Translations under genes and position numbers: made by a program
The notes under the pieces: generated by a model
The model's database searches: none
What the model was told of the DNA's origin: nothing
Seen by the model: only the letters and a program-made list of their open reading frames with translations
Shown: positions 8,351-17,397 of the stretch, piece after piece
How the letters are laid out: each line of letters starts with the position of its first letter
How positions within the stretch are numbered: position 1 is the stretch's first letter
Assembly (NCBI GenBank): GCA_049890115.1
Contig: JBMHCC010000026.1
Coordinates: 26,390 to 90,389, forward strand
Direction of reading: 5' to 3'
DNA length: 64,000 bases
DNA from: UBA685 sp049890115
Lineage (GTDB): Bacteria; Pseudomonadota; Alphaproteobacteria; Puniceispirillales; Puniceispirillaceae

Positions 8351-9589
8351 ATGAGACGTGTGGTAATTACAGGATTAGGGATTGTATCTTCGATTGGCAA
8401 TAATGCTGAAGAGGTAACACAATCATTGAAACATGGAACCTCTGGCATTGTTGCAGCCCCTGATTATGCTGAATTGGGCTTTCGCTCACAGGTAAAAGGT
8501 GCGGTAAAGCTGGATGTCGCAGAACATGTTGATCGCAAACAGCTTCGTTTCATGGGTGAAGGTGCTGCTTATGCTGTGCTCGCAATGGAACAGGCCGTGG
8601 CTGATTCAGGTTTGGAAGAAGCTGATATCTCTAATCCGCGCACTGGTTTGATTGCTGGCTCTGGCGGCCCATCAACAGCCAATATGCTAACAGCTTTTGA
8701 TACCACAAGAGACAAAGGACCAAAGCGCGTTGGCCCTTATATGGTGCCTCGTTGTATGTCATCAACTGTATCAGCCTGTATTGCGACTTTCTTTAAAATT
8801 AAAGGCGTGAATTATTCGATTTCATCAGCTTGTTCAACCTCAGCACATTGTATCTCTGCTGGTGCTGATGCTATTCGCTATGGCATGCAGGATATTGTCT
8901 TTGCTGGCGGCGGTGAAGAACTGCATTGGACCTTGTCTGTGTTATTTGATGCAATGGGTGCGATGTCATCTAATTTCAATGATGACCCAACAAGAGCCTC
9001 ACGCGCCTATGATGCTGACCGTGATGGGTTTGTCATTGCTGGCGGTGGCGGCATGTTGGTGCTGGAAGATTATGAACATGCAAAGGCGCGCGGTGCCAAA
9101 ATCTATGCTGAAATTGTGGGCTATGGTGCCAATTCAGATGGCCATGATATGGTTGCGCCATCTGGTGAGGGTGCGGTTCGTTGTATGGAACTTGCCCTAG
9201 CTGGGTTTGACGGTAATGGTCTGGCAGGTCCGGTCAATTACATTAATGCCCATGGCACATCAACACCTGTTGGCGATATGAAAGAGCTAGAGGCTGTCAG
9301 AGCTGTCTTTACGGATAAGCAGGATTTACCGATTGTCACATCAACCAAGTCTTTGACAGGTCATTCACTTGGCGCCACTGGCGTTCAGGAAGCGATTTAT
9401 ACCTTGCTAATGATGAAAGAGAATTTCATTGCAGGCTCTGCCAATATTGAAAATCCTGATGAAGCGATTGGTAATATTCATATTCCAACTAGCCGCCTTG
9501 ATAATCAGGATGTTCAGATTGCCTTATCAAATAGCTTTGGCTTTGGTGGCACAAATGCCTGTCTTGCGCTGGCCAAGATGACAGATTAG
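8351..9589 (+). CDS. fabB: Beta-ketoacyl-ACP synthase I FabB
   Basis: FabB is the condensing enzyme that elongates the cis-3-decenoyl-ACP made by FabA, completing the unsaturated branch. The product has 412 residues. The nucleophile is Cys161 in SSACSTSAHC. The two histidines that complete the Cys-His-His triad are in NAHGTSTPVGD and SLTGHSLGATG, and the glycine-rich SNSFGFGGTNA tail is present. It sits between fabA and fabI in the same direction and is almost certainly co-transcribed with both. Confidence 0.96.
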   Translation: MRRVVITGLGIVSSIGNNAEEVTQSLKHGTSGIVAAPDYAELGFRSQVKGAVKLDVAEHVDRKQLRFMGEGAAYAVLAMEQAVADSGLEEADISNPRTGLIAGSGGPSTANMLTAFDTTRDKGPKRVGPYMVPRCMSSTVSACIATFFKIKGVNYSISSACSTSAHCISAGADAIRYGMQDIVFAGGGEELHWTLSVLFDAMGAMSSNFNDDPTRASRAYDADRDGFVIAGGGGMLVLEDYEHAKARGAKIYAEIVGYGANSDGHDMVAPSGEGAVRCMELALAGFDGNGLAGPVNYINAHGTSTPVGDMKELEAVRAVFTDKQDLPIVTSTKSLTGHSLGATGVQEAIYTLLMMKENFIAGSANIENPDEAIGNIHIPTSRLDNQDVQIALSNSFGFGGTNACLALAKMTD

Positions 9590-9614
9590 TCCAGCAGTTA
9601 AAGGGGAGAGACAG

Positions 9615-10400
9615 ATGGGCCTGCTATCAGGGAAAAAAGGGCTTGTAATGGGCGTGGCCAATGATAGGTCAGCTGCTTGGGGCATTGCCAAAGCAGCAGC
9701 TGATGCTGGTGCAGAGCTAGCCTATAGCTATCAGGGTGAGGGATTGCGCAGCCGTGTTGCAGCTCTGGCTGAACAGACAGGCTCAACAATGCTTTATGAA
9801 TGTGATGCTGGGAGTGAATCTGGCATTGATGATTGTTTTGATAATTTGCAATCACAATGGGACAGAATTGATTTTGTTGTTCATGCGATCGCTTTTTCTG
9901 ATAAATCAGAATTAAAAGGTGCTTATTTGAATACTAGCAGGGATAATTTTGCGCAGACTATGCGTATTTCCTGTTTTTCCTTTACCCATGTGGCAGCAAG
10001 AGCCAGCCAAATGATGCCAGATGGCGGCGCACTATTGACCTTATCTTATCTTGGCGGGGTTCGGATCACGCCTAATTATAATGTGATGGGTGTTGCCAAA
10101 GCTGGCCTAGAGGCATCTGTTCGCTATTTGGCAGTTGATTTAGGTGGCCAGAATATTAGGGTCAATGGCCTATCTGCTGGCCCTATGCGCACCTTATCTG
10201 GTGCAGCGATTACAGGGGCGCGTCATATTTTCCGCCATTCAGAGGAAAATGCACCACTTGGCCGTAATCCTGATATTGATGAGGTGGGGCGTTCTGCTTT
10301 GTATCTTATCAGTGATTTATCATCAGGTGTCACAGGTGAAATTCATTATTGTGATGGCGGCTATCATCATGTTGGTGTACCGCAAGAACCACAAAGCTAG
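9615..10400 (+). CDS. fabI: Enoyl-ACP reductase (NADH) FabI
   Basis: This short-chain dehydrogenase-type enoyl-ACP reductase performs the last step of each fatty acid elongation cycle and is the triclosan target in many bacteria. In 261 residues it has the nucleotide-binding GVANDRSAAWGIA and the catalytic Tyr145 (SYLGG), Tyr155 (NYNVMG) and Lys162 (VAKAG). A good Shine-Dalgarno sequence (AAGGGGAGAGACAG) precedes the ATG. It is the last gene of the fab operon and is followed within 25 bp by a strong hairpin terminator. Confidence 0.95.
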   Translation: MGLLSGKKGLVMGVANDRSAAWGIAKAAADAGAELAYSYQGEGLRSRVAALAEQTGSTMLYECDAGSESGIDDCFDNLQSQWDRIDFVVHAIAFSDKSELKGAYLNTSRDNFAQTMRISCFSFTHVAARASQMMPDGGALLTLSYLGGVRITPNYNVMGVAKAGLEASVRYLAVDLGGQNIRVNGLSAGPMRTLSGAAITGARHIFRHSEENAPLGRNPDIDEVGRSALYLISDLSSGVTGEIHYCDGGYHHVGVPQEPQS

Positions 10401-10422
10401 CCTGTTACAACAGAACCACATA

Positions 10423-10456
10423 AAAAGCCCCTTTGTGATAGCAAAGGGGCTTTTCT
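10423..10456. terminator. Bidirectional Rho-independent terminator between fabI and pnp
   Basis: The 13-bp arms AAAAGCCCCTTTG and CAAAGGGGCTTTT are perfectly complementary around a 6-base loop (TGATAG). The A and T ends of the stem serve both directions. It lies between the convergent ends of fabI (10400) and pnp (10483), so it can stop transcription from both sides. Confidence 0.92.
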
Positions 10457-10482
10457 TATGTCTGAGATGCTAAACTGACCGA

Positions 10483-12600
10483 TTAGGCATCATCATCTTT
10501 CTGGGCTTCCAAATCAGCGCCTGTTTCTTGATCAACACGCTTCATTGATAATTTCACCTTGCCTCTATCATCAAAGCCAATCACCTTGACCTTAACGATA
10601 TCGCCTTCTGAACAAACATCAGTTGTTTTTTCAACACGGCTATCACGCATTTCTGAGATATGAACCAAGCCATCTTTTGGACCAAGGAAGTTTACAAAGG
10701 CACCAAAATCAACTGTTTTGACAACTTTACCATCATAGATAACACCTAATTCTGGCTCAGCAACAATATCGCGGATTTTCTGATAGGCAGCATCTGATGA
10801 TGATTGTGAAACAGCTGCAATTTTAACCGTGCCATCATCTTCAATATCAATCTTAGCACCTGATTCTTCACAGATTTCACGAATGATCTTGCCACCTGGG
10901 CCGATAATATCGCGGATTTTATCAACTGGTATCTGGATGGTTGTGATCTTTGGTGCAGATTCAGCCAACGCATCTCTGGCAGAGGTTAGCGCCTTTGCCA
11001 TCTCACCTAGAATATGTAATCTGCCATCTTTGGCCTGTGCCAATGCGATTTCCATAATCTGTGATGTGATTGATGTGATTTTAATATCCATCTGCAAAGA
11101 TGTGATACCCTGTTCAGAGCCAGCCACTTTAAAGTCCATATCACCTAAGTGATCTTCATCACCTAGAATATCTGACAGAACAGCGTAATCATCACCTTCT
11201 TTAATCAGACCCATTGCAATACCAGCAACAGGGCGCACCAATGGCACACCAGCATCCATCAATGCCAAAGATGTACCACAAACAGTGGCCATAGATGATG
11301 ATCCGTTTGATTCTGTCACCTCTGATACAATACGCATGGTATAAGGGAATTCATCTTTCGATGGCAAAAGCGGGTTCACCGCACGCCACGCCAATTTACC
11401 ATGACCAATTTCACGCCGACCAGGTGAGCCAACACGGCCAGCCTCGCCAACTGAATAAGGCGGGAAGTTATAATGCAACATAAAGCGTGAACGATATTCA
11501 CCTGCCAGAGCATCAATGATTTGCTCATCTTGACCAGTGCCTAATGTAGCAACAGCCATAGCCTGTGTTTCGCCTCTTGTGAATAAGGCAGAACCATGTG
11601 TGCGTGGCAACATACCAACCTCAGCTACAATTGGGCGAACTGTTTTGGTATCACGGCCATCAATACGCTGACCTGTTTTCAGGATAGATGAGCGAACAAT
11701 ATCAGCTTCCATTTCCTTCATCAGGCTGCCAACCAGAACAGCATCAGCATCTGGGCCAGCTAGCTCAGCTGCTTTTGCTTTCGCCTCACCAACAGCTGCC
11801 TGTCGTGCTGATTTATCAGCGATTTCATAGGCTGCTTCCACATCTTTGCGTAATGCTGACAATGTCTCTCTCAGAGCAGCTGCTTCTGGTGCCTCTTCTG
11901 GCAAATCACGAGGGTCTTTAGCACAAGCTTCTGCCAACTCGATAATGGCATTAATCGCTGTTTGCATCTGCTCATGACCAAATGTCACAGCACCAAGCAT
12001 AACCTCTTCTGATAATTCTTTGGCTTCTGATTCAACCATCAAAACGCCTTCAGATGTACCAGCCACAACCAAATCCATTTCAGATGTTTCCATCTGTTCC
12101 ATAGTTGGGTTCAAGATATAGCTTCCATCAGCATAGCCAACACGGGCTGCCGCAATCGGGCCAAAGAATGGAACGCCTGAGATTGTCAGTGCCGCAGATG
12201 CGCCAACCATAGCAACAATATCAGGGTTATTTTCCATATCATGTGACAACACAGTACAGATAACTTGTGTTTCACATTTGAATTCTTTTGGAAATAGCGG
12301 ACGGATAGGGCGGTCAATCAGACGTGAAACCAGAGTTTCATTTTCTGATGGGCGTCCTTCACGCTTGAAAAAGCCACCTGGAATTTTACCAGCGGCAAAT
12401 GCCTTTTCCTGATAATTCACTGTTAAAGGGAAGAAATCCTGACCTGGCTTGGCTGATTTTGCGGCAACAGCGGTACATAGAACCGATGTCTCACCCAGAG
12501 TGGCGAGAACAGCACCATCAGCTTGTCTTGCAATCTTACCTGTTTCAAGCACTAATGTGCGCCCGCCCCAGTCGATTTCTTTGCGATAAATTTGAAACAT
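10483..12600 (-). CDS. pnp: Polyribonucleotide nucleotidyltransferase (PNPase)
   Basis: PNPase is the phosphorolytic 3'-5' exoribonuclease of the RNA degradosome; it degrades mRNA and trims structured RNA. In 705 residues the order is RNase PH domain 1, the alpha-helical linker, RNase PH domain 2 (with the GSSSMATVCG and EDHLGDMDFK segments), a KH domain (IRDIIGPGGKIIREI) and an S1 domain (VNFLGPKDGLVHISEM), ending in an acidic tail. I place the start at 12600 (MFQIYRKEIDW) because the GAAGGAAAA ribosome-binding site lies 6-8 bases before it and overlaps the alternative ATG at 12615. A terminator separates it from rpsO, so it needs its own promoter. Confidence 0.96.
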   Translation of the reverse strand: MFQIYRKEIDWGGRTLVLETGKIARQADGAVLATLGETSVLCTAVAAKSAKPGQDFFPLTVNYQEKAFAAGKIPGGFFKREGRPSENETLVSRLIDRPIRPLFPKEFKCETQVICTVLSHDMENNPDIVAMVGASAALTISGVPFFGPIAAARVGYADGSYILNPTMEQMETSEMDLVVAGTSEGVLMVESEAKELSEEVMLGAVTFGHEQMQTAINAIIELAEACAKDPRDLPEEAPEAAALRETLSALRKDVEAAYEIADKSARQAAVGEAKAKAAELAGPDADAVLVGSLMKEMEADIVRSSILKTGQRIDGRDTKTVRPIVAEVGMLPRTHGSALFTRGETQAMAVATLGTGQDEQIIDALAGEYRSRFMLHYNFPPYSVGEAGRVGSPGRREIGHGKLAWRAVNPLLPSKDEFPYTMRIVSEVTESNGSSSMATVCGTSLALMDAGVPLVRPVAGIAMGLIKEGDDYAVLSDILGDEDHLGDMDFKVAGSEQGITSLQMDIKITSITSQIMEIALAQAKDGRLHILGEMAKALTSARDALAESAPKITTIQIPVDKIRDIIGPGGKIIREICEESGAKIDIEDDGTVKIAAVSQSSSDAAYQKIRDIVAEPELGVIYDGKVVKTVDFGAFVNFLGPKDGLVHISEMRDSRVEKTTDVCSEGDIVKVKVIGFDDRGKVKLSMKRVDQETGADLEAQKDDDA

Positions 12601-12818
12601 TCTGTTTTCCTTCATAGGTGACTATCTGACTTTGCTATTACTCATCGAACCATCTTTGTCAGATTTCCATTTTCCTGATTAAGGGGTTTGTCAAAACAGA
12701 GCGCAAAGAGTCCTGTCTGCTTTGATACAAATTGCCATTATCTGAAGCATTATCAGACAACATCATCACTTGTGATTATTTGGAGACTGCGGAGATAGCA
12801 CTCATCACTATCGCCTTT

Positions 12819-12917
12819 AAAAAAGATACCGGTAAGGAACATCTGATCCGGTCTTCTGCCTTCCAACCACCCCCTATAGGTAGTCGCCACCTCTTCATTG
12901 TTAATCTCTTTGCACTT
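12819..12917 (-). ncRNA. Candidate small RNA (or pnp-leader fragment) with own terminator
   Basis: On the minus strand a promoter-like TTGCTT (12953-12948), 18-bp spacer and TAACTA (12929-12924) would start an RNA near 12917. The predicted RNA folds into a stem ACTACC/GGTGGT around TATAGGG. A second stem, ACCGG/CCGGT (12852-12848 with 12832-12828), is followed by a run of six U (12824-12819), as in an intrinsic terminator. The stretch is richer in G+C than its flanks. It matches no RNA family I can name (not SRP, RNase P, tmRNA or a riboswitch I recognise). A 40-codon frame starting ATGAAGAGG overlaps it, and a leader peptide cannot be excluded. Confidence 0.3.
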
Positions 12918-12982
12918 GTTCGCTAGTTACCACGAATCAGGCCTATAAAGCAAGGCATTAGGGATTGGTGAGACTGGCAGAG

Positions 12983-13019
12983 CCTAAAAAAGCCTGACAG
13001 ATAGAACTGCCAGGCTTTT
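12983..13019 (-). terminator. Rho-independent terminator after rpsO
   Basis: Read on the minus strand, AAAAGCCTGGCAG, a six-base loop TTCTAT and CTGTCAGGCTTTT form a stem with one mismatch, followed by a TTTTTT run. It lies about 35 bp past the rpsO stop and separates the nusA-infB-rpsO operon from pnp. Confidence 0.85.
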
Positions 13020-13052
13020 GAAAAATCTGTTTTACTGTGATGTGGCTGTCAA

Positions 13053-13322
13053 TTAACGGCGCAGACCCAGCTTTTCGATCAAGGCTTTATATTTACCTTC
13101 ATCACCACGCTTAATATAGTCAAGCAAGTGACGACGCTGACCAACCATTGTCAAAAGACCACGGCGTGAACCGAAATCTTTTTTATGTGTTTTCATATGT
13201 TCTGTCAGGTTACGGATGCGTTCTGTTAGAATAGCAACCTGAACCGATGCTGAACCTGAATCTTGTGCATTTGCGCCGAATTCCGAAATCAGCTCTGCTT
13301 TTTTCTCTTTTGTAATCGACAT
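13053..13322 (-). CDS. rpsO: 30S ribosomal protein S15
   Basis: S15 is a primary-binding protein of the 30S subunit, contacting 16S rRNA helices and bridging to 23S rRNA. The 89 residues match the family length. MSITKEKKAELI, the LTERIRNLTEHMKTHKKD helix and the DYIKR...KYKALIEKLGLRR end are typical. Of the two adjacent ATGs, the second (13322) fits better: it lies 6 bases after AAAGGAG and gives the standard N-terminus. It closes the truB operon, with only 12 bp between truB and rpsO. Confidence 0.97.
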   Translation of the reverse strand: MSITKEKKAELISEFGANAQDSGSASVQVAILTERIRNLTEHMKTHKKDFGSRRGLLTMVGQRRHLLDYIKRGDEGKYKALIEKLGLRR

Positions 13323-13337
13323 CATCGTCTCCTTTTA

Positions 13338-14237
13338 TTAGCAGTTAAAAACCCGTAGCGGCTTTACCCCCTCATCATGTGCTTCAACAAGCGCAATCAG
13401 ATGTCCATCACAAACCGCTTTATATATCTGCGAGCGGTCTAGCTCTGGATGCGGAGCTAAAAGCTGCCCAAAACGCAGCTTTTTTGCCTCTTCGGTTGTG
13501 ATTGCCAAAGCCGGGATGTCGTCCAGCGCAGCAATAACAGGTATCACATAAGGTGATGCGGCGGCACTATGTCCTAATTCTTCCAATAAATCCAGTGAAA
13601 TTGCATTTTCAAGGTTAAATTGTCCAACAGCGATGCGTCTTAGCTCTGTGACATGAGCCACTGTGCCTAATTTCAGACCCAAATCGCGCGCTAATGAGCG
13701 AATATAAGCCCCTTTGCCACAATGCACTTGAAATCGTGCCTCATGGCCATTGGCTGATAATAATGTGAAATCATCAATGCGAATCTGGCGTGCCGCTAAT
13801 TTTGGCATCTCTTTGCCATCTCGTGCCAGCGCATAAGCGCGCTTACCATCAATCTTAATAGCTGAATAAGCAGGCGGTGTCTGATCGATAAGCCCGATAA
13901 AAGACCCAAGTGTTGCTGTGATATCTGCTGCCTCTGGAACAACATCAGAGCGCGCAATTACGTCACCTTCAGCATCATCTGTTGCTGTTTGCTCGCCCCA
14001 GCGCAGCGCAAATTCATAGGATTTTTCAGCACCCATCACATAAGATGTGGTCTTGGTTGCCTCACCAAGTGCGATTGGCAATATACCGCTAGCAAGCGGG
14101 TCTAGCGTGCCGCCATGACCTGCTTTGATGCCGCCAAATAAGCGTCTGACTATTCCGACAGCAGCCGCAGAGCTTATGCCAACTGGCTTATCCAGAACAA
14201 GCCAGCCATGATATGCCTCAGATGGTTTCTTGGTCAT
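13338..14237 (-). CDS. truB: tRNA pseudouridine(55) synthase TruB
   Basis: TruB makes the universal pseudouridine-55 in the T-loop of elongator tRNAs and also acts as a tRNA chaperone. The 299 residues carry the catalytic aspartate in HGGTLDPLASG (Asp46), preceded by WLVLDKPVGISS, and later KSYEF, TPPAYSAIK and GAYIRSLARDLG. The start overlaps the rbfA stop by 4 bp (ATGA), indicating coupled translation within the nusA-infB-rbfA-truB-rpsO operon. Confidence 0.96.
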   Translation of the reverse strand: MTKKPSEAYHGWLVLDKPVGISSAAAVGIVRRLFGGIKAGHGGTLDPLASGILPIALGEATKTTSYVMGAEKSYEFALRWGEQTATDDAEGDVIARSDVVPEAADITATLGSFIGLIDQTPPAYSAIKIDGKRAYALARDGKEMPKLAARQIRIDDFTLLSANGHEARFQVHCGKGAYIRSLARDLGLKLGTVAHVTELRRIAVGQFNLENAISLDLLEELGHSAAASPYVIPVIAALDDIPALAITTEEAKKLRFGQLLAPHPELDRSQIYKAVCDGHLIALVEAHDEGVKPLRVFNC

Positions 14238-14662
14238 TCTGATGTCTCATCTGCCTCATGAGCCTTATCAGCATCATCGGCAGCTGGTGGCAAATTCGCA
14301 ATCAATTCAGACATTTTTTGCGCATTATCAAATGATTGGTCTGCAACAAATTTGAGGCGTGGCATACGGCGCAAATGCACTTTTTTGGCGATATAAGTCT
14401 GCAAATCAGGTGCGATCACATTTAATATTGCCACAATTTCTGCCATATCTGAGCCACCAAGCGGTGTGACATAGGCACGTGCATTGCCTAAATCAGGGCT
14501 GACAGATACCTCTGATACCGTGATTGAAATACCTTCCAATTCAGGCACATAAATATCACCACGCATCAATGCTTGTGATAATAAATGGCGGATTTCCTCA
14601 CCAACACGTAATTGTCTTTGTGTTGGTGCTTTTGCAGAAACTGCCTTTGAACGACGGCTCAT
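14234..14662 (-). CDS. rbfA: 30S ribosome-binding factor RbfA
   Basis: RbfA is a KH-fold cold-shock maturation factor that binds immature 30S subunits near the 5' end of 16S rRNA. I chose ATG 14662 (MSRRSK), which follows AAAGGAGCTCTTG at ideal spacing; an ATG-like start 13 codons upstream lacks this. The 142 residues include the family blocks RVGEEIRHLLSQAL, ISITVSEVSVSPDLGNARAYV and PRLKFVADQSFDNAQKM, ending in an acidic tail. It lies between infB and truB. Confidence 0.95.
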   Translation of the reverse strand: MSRRSKAVSAKAPTQRQLRVGEEIRHLLSQALMRGDIYVPELEGISITVSEVSVSPDLGNARAYVTPLGGSDMAEIVAILNVIAPDLQTYIAKKVHLRRMPRLKFVADQSFDNAQKMSELIANLPPAADDADKAHEADETSE

Positions 14663-14716
14663 CAAGAGCTCCTTTGCACAATCACCAAAACCGTAAACCA
14701 CATCATACAGGCATGT

Positions 14717-17326
14717 TTAATCAAGCGTGCGGGCAACTTCTTTCAGTTCGAAACATTCAATCACATCACCTTCTTGAATGTCTGAATAATTTTCAAAAGC
14801 CATACCACATTCAAAACCATCACGGACTTCTTTCACTTCATCTTTGAAGCGTTTCAAAGTCTTCAGATTGCCTTCATGGATAACCACATTATCGCGCAAC
14901 AAGCGGACTTTACAGCCACGTTTGATGATGCCTTCTGTGACATAACAACCAGCAATTTTGCCGATTTTTGAAACAGCAAAGACCTGACGGATTTCAGCGT
15001 AACCGATAAATTCTTCTTGTGTATCAGGGCTAAGCAGACCACCCATGGCTAATTTTACTTCATCAATCAGCTCATAAATTATTGAATGATAGCGGATTTC
15101 AACGCCATCACGCTTGGCCAAATCACGTGCTTGCGGTATCGCACGCACATTAAAGCCGATAACCAGCGCATTTGATGCAGCAGCCAATGAGATATCTGAT
15201 TCAGACAATGCACCAACACCGCCTGTTAAGAAACGCACCTTGACCTGTTCGGTGCCAAGATTTTCAAGCGCAACCTTAATCGCCTCTAGTGAGCCATGCA
15301 CATCTGTTTTAATCACAACAGGTAATTCAGCAGCCTCACCAGCAGCAATGGCAGACAACATCTGTTCAACAGAACCACGGGCAGATACAACAGCTTCTTT
15401 ATCGCGAATAACACGGCGGCGATATTCGGCAATTTCACGTGCTCTTGCTTCATTATCAACAACGGTAAAGCTATCACCTGCCATTGGCGTGCCATTCAGG
15501 CCTAGAATTTCAACTGGCTGGCTTGGCCCTGCTTGTTTCAGCTGCTCACCACGTTCATTTAACAAGGCTCGCACGCGGCCTGATTCTGCACCAATGACGA
15601 AAATATCACCAACAGATAAGGTACCACGCTGAACCAGAACTGTTGCAACTGACCCTCTGCCACGTTCAACCTTTGCTTCAATAACACTACCTTCAGCATC
15701 TCTATTTGGATTAGCTGTCAATTCAAGCAATTCTGCCTGCAACATGATGGCTTCCTCTAGCTTATCCAGACCTTCACCTGTATGAGCTGAGACATTCACC
15801 GCCAGAATATCACCACCAAAATCTTCAGTGATGATTTCATGCTGCAACAAATCAGATCGTACCCGTGCTGGATCAGCACCTGGTTTATCGCATTTATTCA
15901 CCGCAACAATAATAGGACAGCCAGCTGCTTTGGCATGATTAATCGCTTCGATTGTTTGCTCTTTGACAGAATCATCTGCGGCAACAACCAAGATCACAAT
16001 ATCTGTTGTGTTCGCACCACGCAGGCGCATTTCAGTAAAGGCAGCATGGCCAGGCGTATCAATAAAGGTGATAATATTATCAGCTGCTGTTTTAATCTGA
16101 TACGCACCAATATGCTGTGTGATACCACCAGATTCACCAGCGGCAACATCTGTTTTGCGAATCGCATCAAGCATGCTTGTCTTACCATGGTCAACATGAC
16201 CCATAATAGTGACAACAGGCGGACGTGGCAGCAATGTATCATCGCTATCTTCAGCACCACCTAGACCAATTTCAATATCTGAATCTGATACACGTACCAC
16301 CTTATGGCCAAATTCAATCGTCACAAGCTCTGCTGTTTCAGCATCAATGCTTTGTGTAACAGTTGCCATAATACCAAGCTTCATCAGCTCTTTAACAACA
16401 TCAGCTGAGCGTTCTGCCATACGGTTGGCTAGCTCTTGAACTGTAATGGTATCAGGGATAGTGACATCACGAACCTGTTTTACAGCTGGCTGGCTTTCTT
16501 CACGCATACGTGCTTTTTCGCGCTGGCGTCTGACAGATGCTAAGGAACGCTGTCTGCCACCTTCACCATCGCTAAGCGCTTGTGAAATGGTCATTTTGCC
16601 TGATTGACGGCGTGCTGGCCCTGTGCGGCGCGGTGCTGGCTGTTTGCGGGTTTGTGCCTCGCTTTCATCAGCGCGGCGACGACCACCATGAGGGCGGCTG
16701 CCAGCATCTTCAACAGGTCCTGCTGCTGGCATAGTTTCAGCTTGTTCACTTGCCTTTTGCTGATCTTCTAGCGCCTTACGACGAGCGGCATTTTCAGCAG
16801 CACGCTTTGATTGCTCATCAGCCTTTTTCGACTGTGAGATCTTTTCAATCTCTTCTAGCTCTGCCAATTCAGCACGGCGACGTATTTCCCGCGGGTCAAG
16901 AACCTCTTCAACGACTTCAGCTTGCACAGCAGCACCATCTGCTTGGCTTTGATCAGCATTTTGACCAGCATCCTGTGCATCTGTGATAGCGGCATCTTCT
17001 TCAGCTGGTTTATTCAAACCATCGCGCACAAGCTGCATACGCTTGGCACGTTCAGCTGCTGTCAGCTTGTCATCTGCCTCAATCGCTGGTGTTGCTGGCG
17101 CTTCTGTTTTTGGCTCCACCACAGGGGCAGCAGGTGCCGCTTTGGCAGCTTGCTGACGTGATGGTGGCAAAGGAACTCTTTTACGACGAACTTCCACCTG
17201 GACAGTCTTTGACCGTCCTGAGGTGCCGCCACCACGCAAAGCACCAGCATCAATCGTACCGCCTAGCGATAATTTGCCACTGCCTGACAGGCTTAAGGTC
17301 TTTGGTTTTTTCGTTTCGTCGCTCAT
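14717..17326 (-). CDS. infB: Translation initiation factor IF-2
   Basis: IF-2 is the GTPase that brings initiator fMet-tRNA to the 30S subunit and promotes subunit joining. In 869 residues, the N-terminus (KTLSLSGSGKLSLGG) is followed by a long charged, alanine-rich region and an IF2 N-terminal domain (IPDTITVQELANRMAERS). Next comes the G domain with GHVDHGKTS (G1), DTPGHAAF (G3) and NKCDKPGA (G4), then the beta-barrel and C-terminal fMet-binding domains. A clear AAAGGA precedes the start. It lies downstream of ylxR with a 71-bp gap. Confidence 0.97.
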   Translation of the reverse strand: MSDETKKPKTLSLSGSGKLSLGGTIDAGALRGGGTSGRSKTVQVEVRRKRVPLPPSRQQAAKAAPAAPVVEPKTEAPATPAIEADDKLTAAERAKRMQLVRDGLNKPAEEDAAITDAQDAGQNADQSQADGAAVQAEVVEEVLDPREIRRRAELAELEEIEKISQSKKADEQSKRAAENAARRKALEDQQKASEQAETMPAAGPVEDAGSRPHGGRRRADESEAQTRKQPAPRRTGPARRQSGKMTISQALSDGEGGRQRSLASVRRQREKARMREESQPAVKQVRDVTIPDTITVQELANRMAERSADVVKELMKLGIMATVTQSIDAETAELVTIEFGHKVVRVSDSDIEIGLGGAEDSDDTLLPRPPVVTIMGHVDHGKTSMLDAIRKTDVAAGESGGITQHIGAYQIKTAADNIITFIDTPGHAAFTEMRLRGANTTDIVILVVAADDSVKEQTIEAINHAKAAGCPIIVAVNKCDKPGADPARVRSDLLQHEIITEDFGGDILAVNVSAHTGEGLDKLEEAIMLQAELLELTANPNRDAEGSVIEAKVERGRGSVATVLVQRGTLSVGDIFVIGAESGRVRALLNERGEQLKQAGPSQPVEILGLNGTPMAGDSFTVVDNEARAREIAEYRRRVIRDKEAVVSARGSVEQMLSAIAAGEAAELPVVIKTDVHGSLEAIKVALENLGTEQVKVRFLTGGVGALSESDISLAAASNALVIGFNVRAIPQARDLAKRDGVEIRYHSIIYELIDEVKLAMGGLLSPDTQEEFIGYAEIRQVFAVSKIGKIAGCYVTEGIIKRGCKVRLLRDNVVIHEGNLKTLKRFKDEVKEVRDGFECGMAFENYSDIQEGDVIECFELKEVARTLD

Positions 17327-17397
17327 GCCCGGTCCTTTCCCGGCTGGTGTTCATCTTGTGTTGCGCATAATAGTTAGCAACACATTATCCTATTTCC

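Larger units (their letters stand above)
12601..13052. other. 436-450 bp non-coding interval between rpsO and pnp
   Basis: This is the only gene-free stretch over 300 bp. From the rpsO side it holds the rpsO terminator (12983-13019), a candidate promoter and small RNA with its own hairpin terminator (12819-12953), and then a likely pnp promoter zone. A perfect minus-strand -35 hexamer TTGACA lies at 12694-12689, though only a weak -10 (AATGGA, 12671-12666) sits 17 bp beyond. The short open frames here (for example 12732-12926 on the plus strand) show no ribosome-binding site and no recognisable protein. Confidence 0.6.

Noticed and set aside
12732..12926. 64-codon plus-strand open frame in the rpsO-pnp interval
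   Set aside because: No ribosome-binding site, no recognisable protein, and it overlaps the structured candidate RNA on the other strand.
15114..15632. 172-codon plus-strand open frame opposite infB
   Set aside because: It is antisense to the conserved IF-2 core; its length follows from the codon bias of infB and no protein family or ribosome-binding site is apparent.
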